Shown: positions 42,501-51,331 of the stretch, in pieces
How positions within the stretch are numbered: position 1 is the stretch's first letter
Layout: each line of letters starts with the position of its first letter
From: JAEZHK01 sp964575255
GTDB lineage: Bacteria; Bacillota; Clostridia; Christensenellales; Aristaeellaceae
NCBI GenBank assembly: GCA_964575255.1
Contig: CAZNPZ010000001.1
Coordinates: 62,001 to 126,000, forward strand
Direction of reading: 5' to 3'
DNA length: 64,000 nt
Made by a program: the position numbers and the translations under genes
The notes under the pieces: generated by a model
Seen by the model: the letters and a program-made list of their open reading frames with translations, nothing else
Databases searched by the model: none
What the model was told of the DNA's origin: nothing

Positions 42501-43628
42501 CATCTGCGTACCCAGCGTGCGGCGTCCGTAGACGAACTTGTCAAACGGCCACTTGGGGAACTTCACCACCACATAGTCGAGCGCGGGTTCAAAGAACGCG
42601 CTCGTCTTGCCGGTGACGGCGTTTCTGATCTCGCCCAATCGCAGACCCACCGCGATCTGCGCGGCGACTTTCGCGATCGGGTAACCGGTGGCTTTCGAGG
42701 CCAGCGCCGACGAGCGGGACACGCGCGGGTTGACCTCGATCACCGCGTATTCAAAGGACTCCGGGTTGAGCGCGAACTGCACGTTGCAGCCGCCCTCCAC
42801 CTTCAGCGCGTGGATGATGTCAAGCGACGCGGTGCGCAGCATCTGGTATTCCCGGTCGGCCAGCGTGACCGCGGGTGCGATGACGACGGAGTCCCCGGTG
42901 TGCACGCCGACGGGATCGAAGTTCTCCATCGAGCAGACCGCGATGGCGTTGCCGTCCGCGTCCCGGACGACCTCGAACTCGATCTCCTTCCAGCCAGCGA
43001 CGCAGCGCTCCACCAGAATCTGACCGATTGGCGACGCCTCGATGCCGCCCCGCGCGATCTCGGCAAGCGTTTCTCTATCCTGCGCGATGCCGCCGCCGGA
43101 GCCGCCCAGCGTGAATGCGGGCCGGACGATCACCGGATACCCGATGGTCTCGGCAAACGCGAGCGCGGCGGGCACTTCGGTCACGATTTCGGACACGATG
43201 CAGGGCTGGCCGATCTCCTGCATGGTCTTTTTGAACAACAGCCGATCCTCGGCCTTGTCGATGGTGTCGAGCCGCGCGCCGAGCAGGCGCACGCCTTCGG
43301 CCTCCAGAAAGCCCTCGCGCGCCAGCTGCATCGAAAGCGTCAGCCCGGTTTGCCCGCCCATCGTGGACAGAAGGCCGTCCGGTTTCTCCTTGCGGATGAT
43401 GCGCTTTAAGACCTCGATGGTCAGCGGTTCGATGTAGATGTGGTCGGCGATGGCAATGTCGGTCATGATGGTCGCGGGGTTGGGGTTGACCAGAATCACG
43501 GTAAGTCCCAGCGCTTTCAGCGCGCGGCAGGCCTGCGTTCCGGCGTAGTCGAATTCGGCAGCCTGGCCGATGACGATCGGGCCGGAGCCGATCAGCATCA
43601 CCCGTTTGAGATCAGTCGCGAGCGGCAT
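39573..43628 (-). CDS. carB: Fusion: carbamoyl-phosphate synthase large subunit (CarB) plus diaminopimelate epimerase (DapF)-like domain
   Basis: One uninterrupted frame of 1351 residues. Residues 1-1068 are a full CarB: two ATP-grasp halves (LIGSGPIVIGQAAEFDYAGT; the second starts VIVFGSGPIRIGQGIEFDYA) and an MGS-like allosteric domain (about 920-1050). Residues 1069-1351 (nucleotides 40424-39573) are a DapF domain starting LHFIKLRTGDNDYIYFDCFE. In it the first catalytic Cys is Ser1139 (GSQGEVSGNAMRC, codon AGC at 40214-40212), while the second, Cys1294 (GETRSCGTAA), is kept. The epimerase activity is therefore doubtful. ATG 43628 is preferred over ATG 43634 because GGAGG is 9 rather than 3 nt away. 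The gene overlaps carA by 17 bp. Confidence 0.95.
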   Translation of the reverse strand: MPLATDLKRVMLIGSGPIVIGQAAEFDYAGTQACRALKALGLTVILVNPNPATIMTDIAIADHIYIEPLTIEVLKRIIRKEKPDGLLSTMGGQTGLTLSMQLAREGFLEAEGVRLLGARLDTIDKAEDRLLFKKTMQEIGQPCIVSEIVTEVPAALAFAETIGYPVIVRPAFTLGGSGGGIAQDRETLAEIARGGIEASPIGQILVERCVAGWKEIEFEVVRDADGNAIAVCSMENFDPVGVHTGDSVVIAPAVTLADREYQMLRTASLDIIHALKVEGGCNVQFALNPESFEYAVIEVNPRVSRSSALASKATGYPIAKVAAQIAVGLRLGEIRNAVTGKTSAFFEPALDYVVVKFPKWPFDKFVYGRRTLGTQMKATGEVMAIAQTFEEALMKAIRGAEISMDTPRSPKFANLTEEEILSTVGQATDERLFLLYEGIARGISIEQLHEVTLVDEWFLAKLYKLYEIESALKQGLNDDLYLIAKRAGYPDKAIERISGQKIAHPAKIGYKMVDTCAAEFEAETPYFYASYDEENEAAEFLAKKNTGKKRVIVFGSGPIRIGQGIEFDYASVHCVWTLKQQGYEVAMVNNNPETVSTDFDTADRLYFEPLTPEDVRGVIETEKPYGVVVAFGGQTAIKLTKHLGAMGVHVLGTSADSIDAAENRERFDEVLNRLRIKRPEGAGVYTLEDALKAAERLGYPVLVRPSYVLGGQNMIIAFEPEEIVRYMNIILAGGIDSPILIDKYLMGTEVEVDAVCDGDDILIPGIMEHVERAGVHSGDSIAVYPAWNLTGPVTQRLIDCTRELALELGTKGLINIQYVIYENEVYVIEANPRASRTIPYISKVTGLPVVDIATRAMLGEKLRDMGYGVGLYRQSVFSAVKVPVFSFEKLADVDTHLGPEMKSTGEVLGIGRVMEEAIYKGLLAAGYKIANKGGVLITVRDRDKAEVVPIARQFRELGFTLYATQGTYDALTRAGIDAVAVGKLHEGHEDIWELMDSGKLQYLISTSSKGLLPQRDSVRLRRRAVERSIACLTSLDTASALVRAIAGDYSEKNIELLDISNLPTRRRKLHFIKLRTGDNDYIYFDCFEQTIESPESLSVLLSSRRKSIGGDGLVLIEPSDIADAAMRMYNADGSQGEVSGNAMRCVAKYLYESGRVRHERMRIATGAGVKSLRLYIRDAEVYSVEVGMGLPDFRSSMVPMLNVTPEAAQAGAVIDQPYSIGGGFFRITCLSMGNPHCVIFVDDVDAVDVAKFGPILEHAPIFPKRANISFAQRMSATLFRVRVWERGIGETRSCGTAACAVAAAAVKLGFSPKDRDIQINLPGGQIIIRLTETDLKMTGDAQRDYDGDIEV

Positions 43629-44703
43629 GGGCATATTCCTCCATCCGGTCTACGAATTGGTCGAACAGGAAGGACGTGTCCAGCGGGCCGCCCCGCGCCT
43701 CCGGGTGGAACTGCACGGTAAAGGCGTTGATGGATGCAAACTCGACGCCCTCGCAGGTGTGATCGTTGGCGTTCTCAAAGCTCATGCGCGCGCCGTCTGG
43801 CAGGGTGTCCGCCACCACCTGATAGCCGTGGTTCTGGCTGGTGACGTAGAGTCGTCCGGTCTTCAGATATCTCGCGGGCTGGTTCGCGCCGCGGTGGCCG
43901 TATTTCAATTTTTCGGTCTTCGCGCCCATCGCGAGCGCGAGCAGCTGATGCCCCAGGCAGATGCCAAAGATTGGGATCTGGGTTTCGGCCAGTTTTTTCA
44001 GTTCTTGAATGATCGAAGTGTTCACCGCCGGGTCTCCGGGGCCGTTGGACAAAAGCACCCCGTCCGGCTTCAGACGTAAAATGTCGTCGTAAGTTGCGCC
44101 CGCCGGCACGACCGTCACGCGGCAATTCCGCTTGACCATCGCCTCCGCCATGCCGCGCTTGAAGCCGAAATCCCACAAGACCACGTGCTTCTCGCCCTCG
44201 CCGAGCGTGAAGGGCTCCTTACAGGTCACCTGATAGACGTCGGAGGACAGCGCCTTTTTGGACAGCGCCGCGCAGAAGCCTGGGAGGTCGGATGGGACTT
44301 CGTCAAGGATCGCGGCGTTCATCACACCGGTTTCGCGAATGATCCGGGTCAGCGCGCGGGTGTCCACGCCGTGAAGGCCGATGATTCCGCTGGATTTTAG
44401 ATAGCTGTCGAGGTCGGTTTCCGAGCGGAAGTTGGACGGCGCGTCGCAGAACTGCCGAACGATGTACGCGCTCAGCCGGGGCGAGTCGCTTTCATAATCC
44501 GCGCGCATCACGCCGTAGTTTCCGATCAGCGGGAACGTCTGCACCACGATCTGCCCGTGATAGCTGGGGTCGGTCAGCGTCTCCACATAACCGACCATGC
44601 CCGTGGTGAACACCAGCTCCGCTGAAATTTCCCCACCCGCGCCGAAACGCCGGGCGGGAAAGGTTTGTCCGGTTTCCAGAACCAGAACCGCATCGCTTTT
44701 CAT
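43612..44703 (-). CDS. carA: Carbamoyl-phosphate synthase small subunit (glutaminase)
   Basis: CarA releases ammonia from glutamine and channels it to CarB. The 363-residue protein has the glutaminase nucleophile in IFGICLGHQLLALAMGAK and the His/Glu of the triad in VQFHPEARGGPLDTSFLF. The N-terminal domain begins AVLVLETGQTFPARRFGAGG. ATG 44703 is chosen because GGGGGAAAT lies just before it; an upstream in-frame start at 44775 would run back into the argF end. Position in the arginine operon suggests carbamoyl phosphate mainly for citrulline synthesis. Confidence 0.97.
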   Translation of the reverse strand: MKSDAVLVLETGQTFPARRFGAGGEISAELVFTTGMVGYVETLTDPSYHGQIVVQTFPLIGNYGVMRADYESDSPRLSAYIVRQFCDAPSNFRSETDLDSYLKSSGIIGLHGVDTRALTRIIRETGVMNAAILDEVPSDLPGFCAALSKKALSSDVYQVTCKEPFTLGEGEKHVVLWDFGFKRGMAEAMVKRNCRVTVVPAGATYDDILRLKPDGVLLSNGPGDPAVNTSIIQELKKLAETQIPIFGICLGHQLLALAMGAKTEKLKYGHRGANQPARYLKTGRLYVTSQNHGYQVVADTLPDGARMSFENANDHTCEGVEFASINAFTVQFHPEARGGPLDTSFLFDQFVDRMEEYAHAARD

Positions 44704-44771
44704 AATTTCCCCCGATGGCAAATTTTTCAGAAAAAAGGCGGATGGCGCAATGCCTCCGCCTTTTACGCGAA

Positions 44772-45677
44772 TCATCCCATGAGTTTGACGAGCACGGCTT
44801 TCTGCGCGTGCAGCCGGTTTTCTGCCTCGTCGAAAATTTCGTCCGCGTGGGTCTCAAATACATCCTCGGTGATTTCCTCGCCCCGGTGCGCGGGCAGGCA
44901 ATGCTGCACCATCGCGCTCGGGTGCGCGAGCGCCATCAGCGTTTTGTTGATCTGATAACCGGTGAACGCCTTCGCGCGTTCCTGCTGTTCCGACTCCTGC
45001 CCCATCGACGCCCACACGTCGGTGACCAATACGTCCGCGCCCTCGGCGGCGGCTTCCGGGCTGTCGGTGAGCGTAAACAAATCGCCATAGGCTTTGGCGA
45101 ATTCAAGCGCCTCCGGAGCGGGATGGTAGTTTTCCGGGCAGGCGACAGATACCTTCATGCCGGCCAAAAGGCCGCCGACGATCAGTGTGTTTGCCATGTT
45201 GTTGCCGTCGCCGATGAAAGCGAGTTTCAAACCCTCCAGCTTCCCGAACCTTTCGCGAACGGTCATCAGATCCGCCAGCACCTGACAGGGGTGGTAGAGG
45301 TCGGTCAGGCCGTTGATGATCGGGATGGAACCGAAATTCGCCAGATCCTCGACTTCCTGCTGCGCGAAGGTGCGGATCATGATGCCGTCCAGATACCTGG
45401 AAAGCACGCGCGCGGTGTCCTGCACGGGTTCGCCGCGCCCAATTTGCAGGTCGCGGTTGGACAGAAACAGCGCGGAGCCGCCCAACTGGTACATGCCCAC
45501 CTCAAACGAGACGCGGGTGCGCGTGGAGGCCTTCTGGAAGATCATGCCCAGCGTCTTCCCGGCGAGCAGCGGCTTATGGATACCCCGATTGTGGTCGGCC
45601 TTCAGTTCGTCGGCGAGATCCAGGATTCCAAGGAGTTCTTCTTTCGACAGGTCATTAAGCTTTAAAAGGTGCTTCAT
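44772..45677 (-). CDS. argF: Ornithine carbamoyltransferase
   Basis: ArgF makes citrulline from ornithine and carbamoyl phosphate. The 301-residue protein has the carbamoyl-phosphate site KASTRTRVSFEVGMYQLGG, LYHPCQVLADLMT with the His-Pro-Cys-Gln motif, and the ornithine-binding HCLPAHRGEEI near the C-terminus. It starts one base after the argD stop, and carA follows 68 bp later. AGGAGG-type sequence precedes the ATG at 45677. Confidence 0.97.
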   Translation of the reverse strand: MKHLLKLNDLSKEELLGILDLADELKADHNRGIHKPLLAGKTLGMIFQKASTRTRVSFEVGMYQLGGSALFLSNRDLQIGRGEPVQDTARVLSRYLDGIMIRTFAQQEVEDLANFGSIPIINGLTDLYHPCQVLADLMTVRERFGKLEGLKLAFIGDGNNMANTLIVGGLLAGMKVSVACPENYHPAPEALEFAKAYGDLFTLTDSPEAAAEGADVLVTDVWASMGQESEQQERAKAFTGYQINKTLMALAHPSAMVQHCLPAHRGEEITEDVFETHADEIFDEAENRLHAQKAVLVKLMG

Positions 45678-45678
45678 T

Positions 45679-46872
45679 TCAGTTTCCTCCTTCCAGACTT
45701 CCGATGGCCGCGGTCAGCGAGGCGAGTCCGCGGTCGATTTCAGCGTACGTGATGGTGAGCGGCGGCAAGAGCCTGAGTTTACTCTTTGCGGTCAGCGTCA
45801 GGACGCCCTTTTGAATGCCCGCCGCGACCAGCTGCTGTGCGGTCATCCCGGTAAGCTCAACGCCCAGCATCATTCCAAGGCCGGTGACCGACTTCACGCC
45901 GCGCAGCTTCCGGAGCTTCTCTGAAATGTATTCACCCTTTTCTCGGACACTTTCCAGCATCGCGCCATCCATGCGCCCGATGACCTCCACCGCGCCCGCG
46001 CAGGCGACCGGGTTGCCGCCGAAGGTTGAGCCGTGATCGCCAAAACCCAGCACGTCCTGCGTCTTTTCGTTAAACAGTGCCGCCCCGATCGGAAGCCCCG
46101 CGCCCAGTCCCTTCGCGCAGGTGATGATGTCCGGTTTGATGCCGTACTGCTCCGACGCGAAGAACGTGCCGGTGCGCCCGATGCCGGTCTGCACCTCGTC
46201 GTCGATGACCAGGATGTCCCGCGCCTGACAGTACGCCGTCACCGTCTGAACGTACTCTTTGTCCAGCGGTACGATGCCGCCCTCCCCCTGCACCATTTCC
46301 ATCATGACCGCGCAGACGGTTCCGTCCAGCTTCGGCAGCGTGTCGTCCACGGTCGGGTTCGCGTGGACGAAACCCGGCGTGAACGGCATGAAGTGCTTAT
46401 GGAAACTGTCCTGCCCGGTGGCGGAGACGGTGGTCACCGTCCTGCCGTGGAAGCTGTTCTGAAGCGTCACGATGGTGGCGCGGCCGTCGCCATACTTGTC
46501 ATGGCTGTACTTGCGTGCGGCCTTGATCGCGCACTCGTTGGCTTCGCAGCCGCTGTTGGCAAAGAAGACCTTTTGCATGCCGCTCTTCCTCGTCAGCGCC
46601 TCGGCGGCGTCCACCACCGACTGGTTATAGAACAGGTTGCAGCAGTGCTGGAGCTTTACGAGCTGCCCCTTCACCGCCTCCAGCCAGCATGGGTCGGCGA
46701 AACCCAGCGCGTTGACGCCGATGCCGCTGGTGAAGTCGATGTACTCGTTGTCCTCCACGTCCCAGCAGGTGGCGTTCATCCCGTGATCCAGCGCGACCGG
46801 GAAGCGATTATAGGTTCCCGCCACAGTCGTCTGATCCTTTTCCCGGATCGTATCAAAGCCCAAATTCAGCAC
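45679..46872 (-). CDS. argD: Acetylornithine aminotransferase
   Basis: This pyridoxal-phosphate enzyme converts N-acetylglutamate semialdehyde to N-acetylornithine. The 397-residue protein has FANSGCEANECAIKAARKYS for phosphate binding, VIDDEVQTGIGRTGTFFASE with the cofactor Asp, and the Schiff-base Lys in TCAKGLGAGLPIGA. It shares the fold with ornithine and GABA aminotransferases; the position between argB and argF settles the assignment. It begins one base after the argB stop. Confidence 0.96.
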   Translation of the reverse strand: MLNLGFDTIREKDQTTVAGTYNRFPVALDHGMNATCWDVEDNEYIDFTSGIGVNALGFADPCWLEAVKGQLVKLQHCCNLFYNQSVVDAAEALTRKSGMQKVFFANSGCEANECAIKAARKYSHDKYGDGRATIVTLQNSFHGRTVTTVSATGQDSFHKHFMPFTPGFVHANPTVDDTLPKLDGTVCAVMMEMVQGEGGIVPLDKEYVQTVTAYCQARDILVIDDEVQTGIGRTGTFFASEQYGIKPDIITCAKGLGAGLPIGAALFNEKTQDVLGFGDHGSTFGGNPVACAGAVEVIGRMDGAMLESVREKGEYISEKLRKLRGVKSVTGLGMMLGVELTGMTAQQLVAAGIQKGVLTLTAKSKLRLLPPLTITYAEIDRGLASLTAAIGSLEGGN

Positions 46873-46873
46873 C

Positions 46874-47737
46874 TCACTTCACAAACATCGTGCCGATGCC
46901 CTCGTCGGAGAACATCTCAATCAGGATTGAGTGGGGAATCCTTCCGTCGATCATGAACGCCTTCTTGACGCCGTCCCGAACCGCCTTCTCGCAGGATCGG
47001 ACCTTCGGGATCATGCCGCCGGACACCTTACCGCAGGCGATCAGCCCATCCACCTCATCGAGCCTGACCACCGGGATCAGCGAGTTTTCGTCGCTTACGT
47101 CCTGCATCAGCCCTCGGATGTCGGTCAGCGCGATCATGTTCTCCGCGCCAAGCGCTGAGGCGATCTCGGCGGCGGCGGTGTCGGCGTTGATGTTGAAGGC
47201 CATACCGGTCTCGTCGACACCCACGGTGGCGATCACCGGGATGTAACCGTCGGAAAGCGCGTTCAGGATCGGTGCCACGTCCACCTTCGTGACCTCGCCC
47301 ACGTAGCCCAGTTCCGGCTTATCCTTGATCTTCTCCGCCTGAATCATGCGCCCATCAATGCCGCACAAGCCGATCGCCTTGCCGCCGCAAACGCCGATCA
47401 GGCTGACGAGGTCTTTATTGGTCTTCCCGGCCAGCACCATCTGAACGACCTGCATGCTTTCCTCGTCGGTACACCTCAGGCCGTCGACAAACTTGGATGG
47501 GAGGCCAAGCTTTGAAAGCATCTGGCTGATCTCCGGGCCGCCGCCGTGCACCAGCACGACCTTGACGCCTACCTGCGCGAGCAACACGATGTCGGTCATG
47601 ACCGCCCGCTTCAAATGCGGGTTGACCATCGCGTTGCCGCCATACTTGACCACGACGATCTTGCCGGTATACTTCTGGATGTAGGGCAGCGCGGCGGTAA
47701 GGACGTCCGCGCGCAGGTCCGCGGCGATGGGGTGCAT
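46874..47737 (-). CDS. argB: Acetylglutamate kinase
   Basis: ArgB phosphorylates N-acetylglutamate. The 287-residue protein has VVKYGGNAMVNPHLK, the glycine loop VLVHGGGPEISQML, the substrate segment INADTAAAEIASALGAENMI and KVSGGMIPKVRSCEKAVRDG. The N-terminal helix (AALPYIQKYTGKIV) resembles arginine-sensitive hexameric kinases, so feedback inhibition by arginine is likely, though inferred. argJ ends 14 bp upstream. Confidence 0.97.
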   Translation of the reverse strand: MHPIAADLRADVLTAALPYIQKYTGKIVVVKYGGNAMVNPHLKRAVMTDIVLLAQVGVKVVLVHGGGPEISQMLSKLGLPSKFVDGLRCTDEESMQVVQMVLAGKTNKDLVSLIGVCGGKAIGLCGIDGRMIQAEKIKDKPELGYVGEVTKVDVAPILNALSDGYIPVIATVGVDETGMAFNINADTAAAEIASALGAENMIALTDIRGLMQDVSDENSLIPVVRLDEVDGLIACGKVSGGMIPKVRSCEKAVRDGVKKAFMIDGRIPHSILIEMFSDEGIGTMFVK

Positions 47738-47751
47738 GGATGAAACCCTCC

Positions 47752-48966
47752 TTAGGTGCGATAATCGCCGTTGATCTTCACGTAGTCGTAGGTCAGGTCA
47801 CAGCCCCATGCGGTGGCGGACGAAGTGCCCTGCCGCATATCGATCCCGACCGTGATTTCCTTTTCCAGAAGGATCGCTTTCGCGGTCTCCTCGGAGAATG
47901 GGACTCCGACCCCGTCTTTGCAGACCTGAATGACGCCCGCAGGCGACGAAAGCGACACGTCAATCTTCGCAACGTCGAATTCCGCCTCCGCGTAGCCGAT
48001 GGCGCAGAGAATACGCCCCCAGTTGGCGTCCGCGCCGAACATAGCGGCTTTGACGAGGCTGGACATGACCACCGACTTCGCGACGGTGCGGGCGGTTTGA
48101 ACGTCTGGCGCGTTGCTCACCGCGACTTCAATCAACTTCGTCGCGCCCTCGCCGTCTGAAGCGATCATCCGCGCGATCCGGGTGGCGACTGCCTGGAGTC
48201 CGGCCACGAAGCCGTCAAACGCCGCCCCTTCCCGGTCGATCAGCGGATTTCCGGCGAGGCCACTGGCCATCACGGAAACCATGTCGTTGGTGGAGGTGTC
48301 GCCGTCCACCGAAACCATGTTGTAGGTGTCGTCCACGACCCGTTTTAATGCAACCTGGAGCATCTTTGCTGTGATCGCGGCATCCGTGGTGATGAACGAG
48401 AGCATCGTCGCCATGTTGGGGCGGATCATGCCGCTGCCTTTTGCCATCGCGCCGACGGTGACGGTGACGCCGTCCAGTTCAAACGCGAGCGCGACTTCCT
48501 TGGGCTTGACATCGGTCGTCATGATCGCGAGCTGCGCATCGTGCGCGCCGCCTTTGGATAGCTTTGGGGCGAGCGCCCGGATGCCCGATTCGATTGGTTC
48601 GAGGGGCAGCGGCTGGCCGATCACGCCGGTGGAGCCGATGATGACGTCCGTCGGCTTCACGTTAAGCGCCTCGCCGGTCAGTTCGCACATGCGCTCCGCA
48701 ATATACACACCGTCCGCGTTGCAGGTGTTGGCGTTGCCGCTGTTGCAGATGATCGCCTGCGCCACGCCGTCCGAGAGGTTGTTCCTGGTCACGGTGATCG
48801 GCGCGCCGAAGACCTTGTTCTTCGTATAGACCGCCGCCGCCGCGCACGGAAGCTCGCACCTGACCAGCGCCAGGTCATTCTTCAGGCTGCTTTTTTTAAT
48901 CCCGCAGCGGATGCCGCCCGCGACAAAGCCCTTGGGCGCGCATACGCCGCCCGGCACTTCACGCAT
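47752..48966 (-). CDS. argJ: Bifunctional ornithine/glutamate N-acetyltransferase
   Basis: ArgJ moves the acetyl group from acetylornithine to glutamate and can also make acetylglutamate from acetyl-CoA. The 404-residue precursor has AIICNSGNANTCNADG and the self-cleavage region KGSGMIRPNMATMLSF, where the chain is cut before the catalytic Thr into two subunits. The C-terminus SSATAWGCDLTYDYVKINGD is complete. ATG 48966 follows GGGGGTGGG and overlaps the argC stop by 8 bp. With ArgJ the operon uses the cyclic acetyl route and needs no ArgE. Confidence 0.96.
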   Translation of the reverse strand: MREVPGGVCAPKGFVAGGIRCGIKKSSLKNDLALVRCELPCAAAAVYTKNKVFGAPITVTRNNLSDGVAQAIICNSGNANTCNADGVYIAERMCELTGEALNVKPTDVIIGSTGVIGQPLPLEPIESGIRALAPKLSKGGAHDAQLAIMTTDVKPKEVALAFELDGVTVTVGAMAKGSGMIRPNMATMLSFITTDAAITAKMLQVALKRVVDDTYNMVSVDGDTSTNDMVSVMASGLAGNPLIDREGAAFDGFVAGLQAVATRIARMIASDGEGATKLIEVAVSNAPDVQTARTVAKSVVMSSLVKAAMFGADANWGRILCAIGYAEAEFDVAKIDVSLSSPAGVIQVCKDGVGVPFSEETAKAILLEKEITVGIDMRQGTSSATAWGCDLTYDYVKINGDYRT

Positions 48967-49909
48967 CAAAACCCACCCCCATGCGCAGTGATTGATACTC
49001 GTTCAAACCCAGCGCGATGTTCATGTTCTGAACCGCCGCGCCCGATGCGCCCTTGCCGAGGTTGTCCAGGACCGATGTGATTGTCATCTGATGGTCGTTT
49101 CCCATCACGTACAGGTGGAGGCGGTCGGTGCCGGTCAGAAGGTTTGCGGGGAGGAAGCCGCCCTCCGGCGCGTCAAGGATCGAAATCAACTTCGCGCCCG
49201 CGTAGTACGCCGAGAACGCATCCTTCAGCGACGCGAGCGACAGGCTCTTTTTGAAAAGACCGGGCCATAGCGGCACGCTGACCGACATTCCGGCGTAGTA
49301 GTCGCAGATCAGCGGGTTGAAGATGGGCGGCTTTTGAAGGCCGGACACCGCTTGCATCTCCGGCAGGTGCTTGTGGCCGAGGTTCAGCGCATACAGTCGC
49401 GGGCTGTCATACTCCGCCGAGCGATCTGGGTTTTCGTACTGTGCGATGCCCTTCTTGCCCGCGCCGCTGTAGCCGCTGACCGCGTGGCAGGTCAGTTGCG
49501 TGCCGGAGTCGATCAGGCCAAGCAGCACGAGCGGGGTCGCGATCGCGAGGAATCCCGTCGCGTAGCACCCGGCGTTCGCGATGAACTTCGCGTTCGCCAC
49601 CGCGTCATGGTGCGCTTTTGAAAGTTCCGGGAAACCGTACGCCCAGCCGGGCGCGACCCGGTGCGCGGTGGAGGCATCGATCACGCGAGTGTCCGGGTTG
49701 GTGACGAGTTTCACCGCTTCTATGGCGGCGGCGTCCGGGAGGCATAAAAACACGAGGTCGGACTGGTTCATCAGCCGCGCGCGCTCGGTTTCGTCCTTAC
49801 GCAGCGCTTCCGCGATTTTGAGAACCTCGATGTCGTCCCGTTCGGAGAGCCGCTCGGCGAGCTGAAGGCCGGTCGTCCCCTCCTGACCGTCGATGAAAAC
49901 CTTAAACAT
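48959..49909 (-). CDS. argC: N-acetyl-gamma-glutamyl-phosphate reductase (short type)
   Basis: ArgC reduces acetylglutamyl phosphate with NADPH. The 316-residue protein is of the shorter type: it begins MFKVFIDGQEGTTGLQLAER with the nucleotide-binding glycines, and the active-site Cys lies in FIANAGCYATGFLAIA. The substrate-binding VSGYSGAGKKGI and GHKHLPEM blocks follow. It overlaps argH by 8 bp upstream and argJ by 8 bp downstream. Confidence 0.96.
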   Translation of the reverse strand: MFKVFIDGQEGTTGLQLAERLSERDDIEVLKIAEALRKDETERARLMNQSDLVFLCLPDAAAIEAVKLVTNPDTRVIDASTAHRVAPGWAYGFPELSKAHHDAVANAKFIANAGCYATGFLAIATPLVLLGLIDSGTQLTCHAVSGYSGAGKKGIAQYENPDRSAEYDSPRLYALNLGHKHLPEMQAVSGLQKPPIFNPLICDYYAGMSVSVPLWPGLFKKSLSLASLKDAFSAYYAGAKLISILDAPEGGFLPANLLTGTDRLHLYVMGNDHQMTITSVLDNLGKGASGAAVQNMNIALGLNEYQSLRMGVGFDA

Positions 49910-51278
49910 CCTTCAAAAGCTCCTTCACCCTGTCAATTTGGCGCCGGACGGCCTCTGGCGCAGGCCCGCCGTCCACGCGTCGCAAACGCACGCAGCGGGC
50001 GAGATCGATCGCTTCAAAGATGTCTTCGTCAAAGGCGGGATGCGCGGCCTTGTAGTCCGCCAGCGGCAGCGTCTCGAGGGTCAAGCCTTTTTCGATGCAG
50101 TCACGCACCAGCGTCCCGGTCACGTTGTAGGCGTCCCGGAATGGCACGCCCTTCTTGGTCAGGTAGTCCGCGCAGTCAGTGGCGTTCAAGAAGCCCTTCG
50201 CGGCGGCGGCGCGCATCGTTTGCTTGTGAAATGTCGCGCTTGAAAGCATCGGCGCGAAGACTTCAAGGCACAGCTTTGCCGTGTCCACCGCGTCGAAGAC
50301 CGCCTCTTTGTCCTCCTGCATGTCCTTGTTGTACGCGAGCGGCAGCGCCTTCATCGTGGTCAGTAGCGTCACCAGATCGCCGTATACCCGGCCGGTCTTT
50401 CCGCGCACCAATTCCGCGATGTCCGGGTTCTTCTTCTGCGGCATGATCGAGGAACCGGTCGAGAACCGGTCATCAAGCGTCACAAACCGGTATTCCCAGG
50501 AGCACCACAAGGCGAACTCCTCCGCGAAGCGGGACAGGTGCATCATCAGGATGGAGAGAGCCGCCATCAGTTCCAGCGCGAAGTCCCGATCGGACACCGC
50601 GTCCATGCTGTTGAGCGAAACGCCGCAGAAGCCCAGTTGCGCCGCCACGTCATTCCGGTCGATCGGGTAGGTCGTGCCTGCCAGCGCCCCCGCGCCCAGA
50701 GGCGAAACCCGCGTACGCCTGCCGCAGTCGGTCAGGCGGTCCATGTCGCGCAGCAGCATCGATGCGTAGGCCATCAGGTGATGCGCCAGCGTGACAGGCT
50801 GCGCGCGCTGCAGGTGGGTGTAGCCGGGCATCACGGTTTCCAGATGGCCTTCGGCGATTTCAACGATTGTTTGTACGAGCGCCTTCGCGCCCGCCTTGAC
50901 CGATTCGATCTCGTTCGCCAGATACAGTCTGAGATCGAGCGCCACCTGATCGTTTCGGCTGCGCGCGGTGTGGAGGCGTTTGCCCGCGTCGCCGATGCGC
51001 GCGGTCAGCTCGGCCTCGACGAAGGTGTGGATGTCCTCGGCAGCCGGATCGATGGCGAGTTTCCCCGATTCGATGTCCGCGAGGATTCCATTCAGGCCGC
51101 TCACGATGGCGGCGGCGTCCGCTGCAGACAGGATCCCGGTATTGCCCAGCATGGTCGCGTGGGCGACGGAGCCCAGAATGTCTTCTTTATACATCCGCTG
51201 GTCGAATCCTATGGACGCGTTCAGCCTGTTCAGCCGCTCGTCCACCTCGCCGGAAAGTCTGCCCGCCCAAAGTTTCAT
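49902..51278 (-). CDS. argH: Argininosuccinate lyase
   Basis: ArgH splits argininosuccinate into arginine and fumarate. The 458-residue protein starts MKLWAGRLSGEVDERLNRLN, has the catalytic region TVMPGYTHLQRAQPVTLAHH and the superfamily signature TGSSIMPQKKNPDIAELVRG. ATG 51278 is chosen because GGGGGAT precedes it; an earlier in-frame start seven codons upstream lacks a ribosome site. It follows argG after 53 bp. Confidence 0.97.
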   Translation of the reverse strand: MKLWAGRLSGEVDERLNRLNASIGFDQRMYKEDILGSVAHATMLGNTGILSAADAAAIVSGLNGILADIESGKLAIDPAAEDIHTFVEAELTARIGDAGKRLHTARSRNDQVALDLRLYLANEIESVKAGAKALVQTIVEIAEGHLETVMPGYTHLQRAQPVTLAHHLMAYASMLLRDMDRLTDCGRRTRVSPLGAGALAGTTYPIDRNDVAAQLGFCGVSLNSMDAVSDRDFALELMAALSILMMHLSRFAEEFALWCSWEYRFVTLDDRFSTGSSIMPQKKNPDIAELVRGKTGRVYGDLVTLLTTMKALPLAYNKDMQEDKEAVFDAVDTAKLCLEVFAPMLSSATFHKQTMRAAAAKGFLNATDCADYLTKKGVPFRDAYNVTGTLVRDCIEKGLTLETLPLADYKAAHPAFDEDIFEAIDLARCVRLRRVDGGPAPEAVRRQIDRVKELLKDV

Positions 51279-51331
51279 GGCGTATCCCCCGTTGTCCACC
51301 GGCCCGGCTTAACGCCGGGCCGGAGTGTGAT

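Noticed and set aside
41682..43409. Long plus-strand reading frame opposite carB
   Set aside because: It is a GC-driven shadow of carB: composition is Arg/His/Asp-rich, there is no ribosome site, and the opposite strand carries conserved motifs throughout. Similar long frames opposite pyk (11512-13116), the kinase (27761-29056) and mutS2 (30089-31582) were dropped for the same reason.
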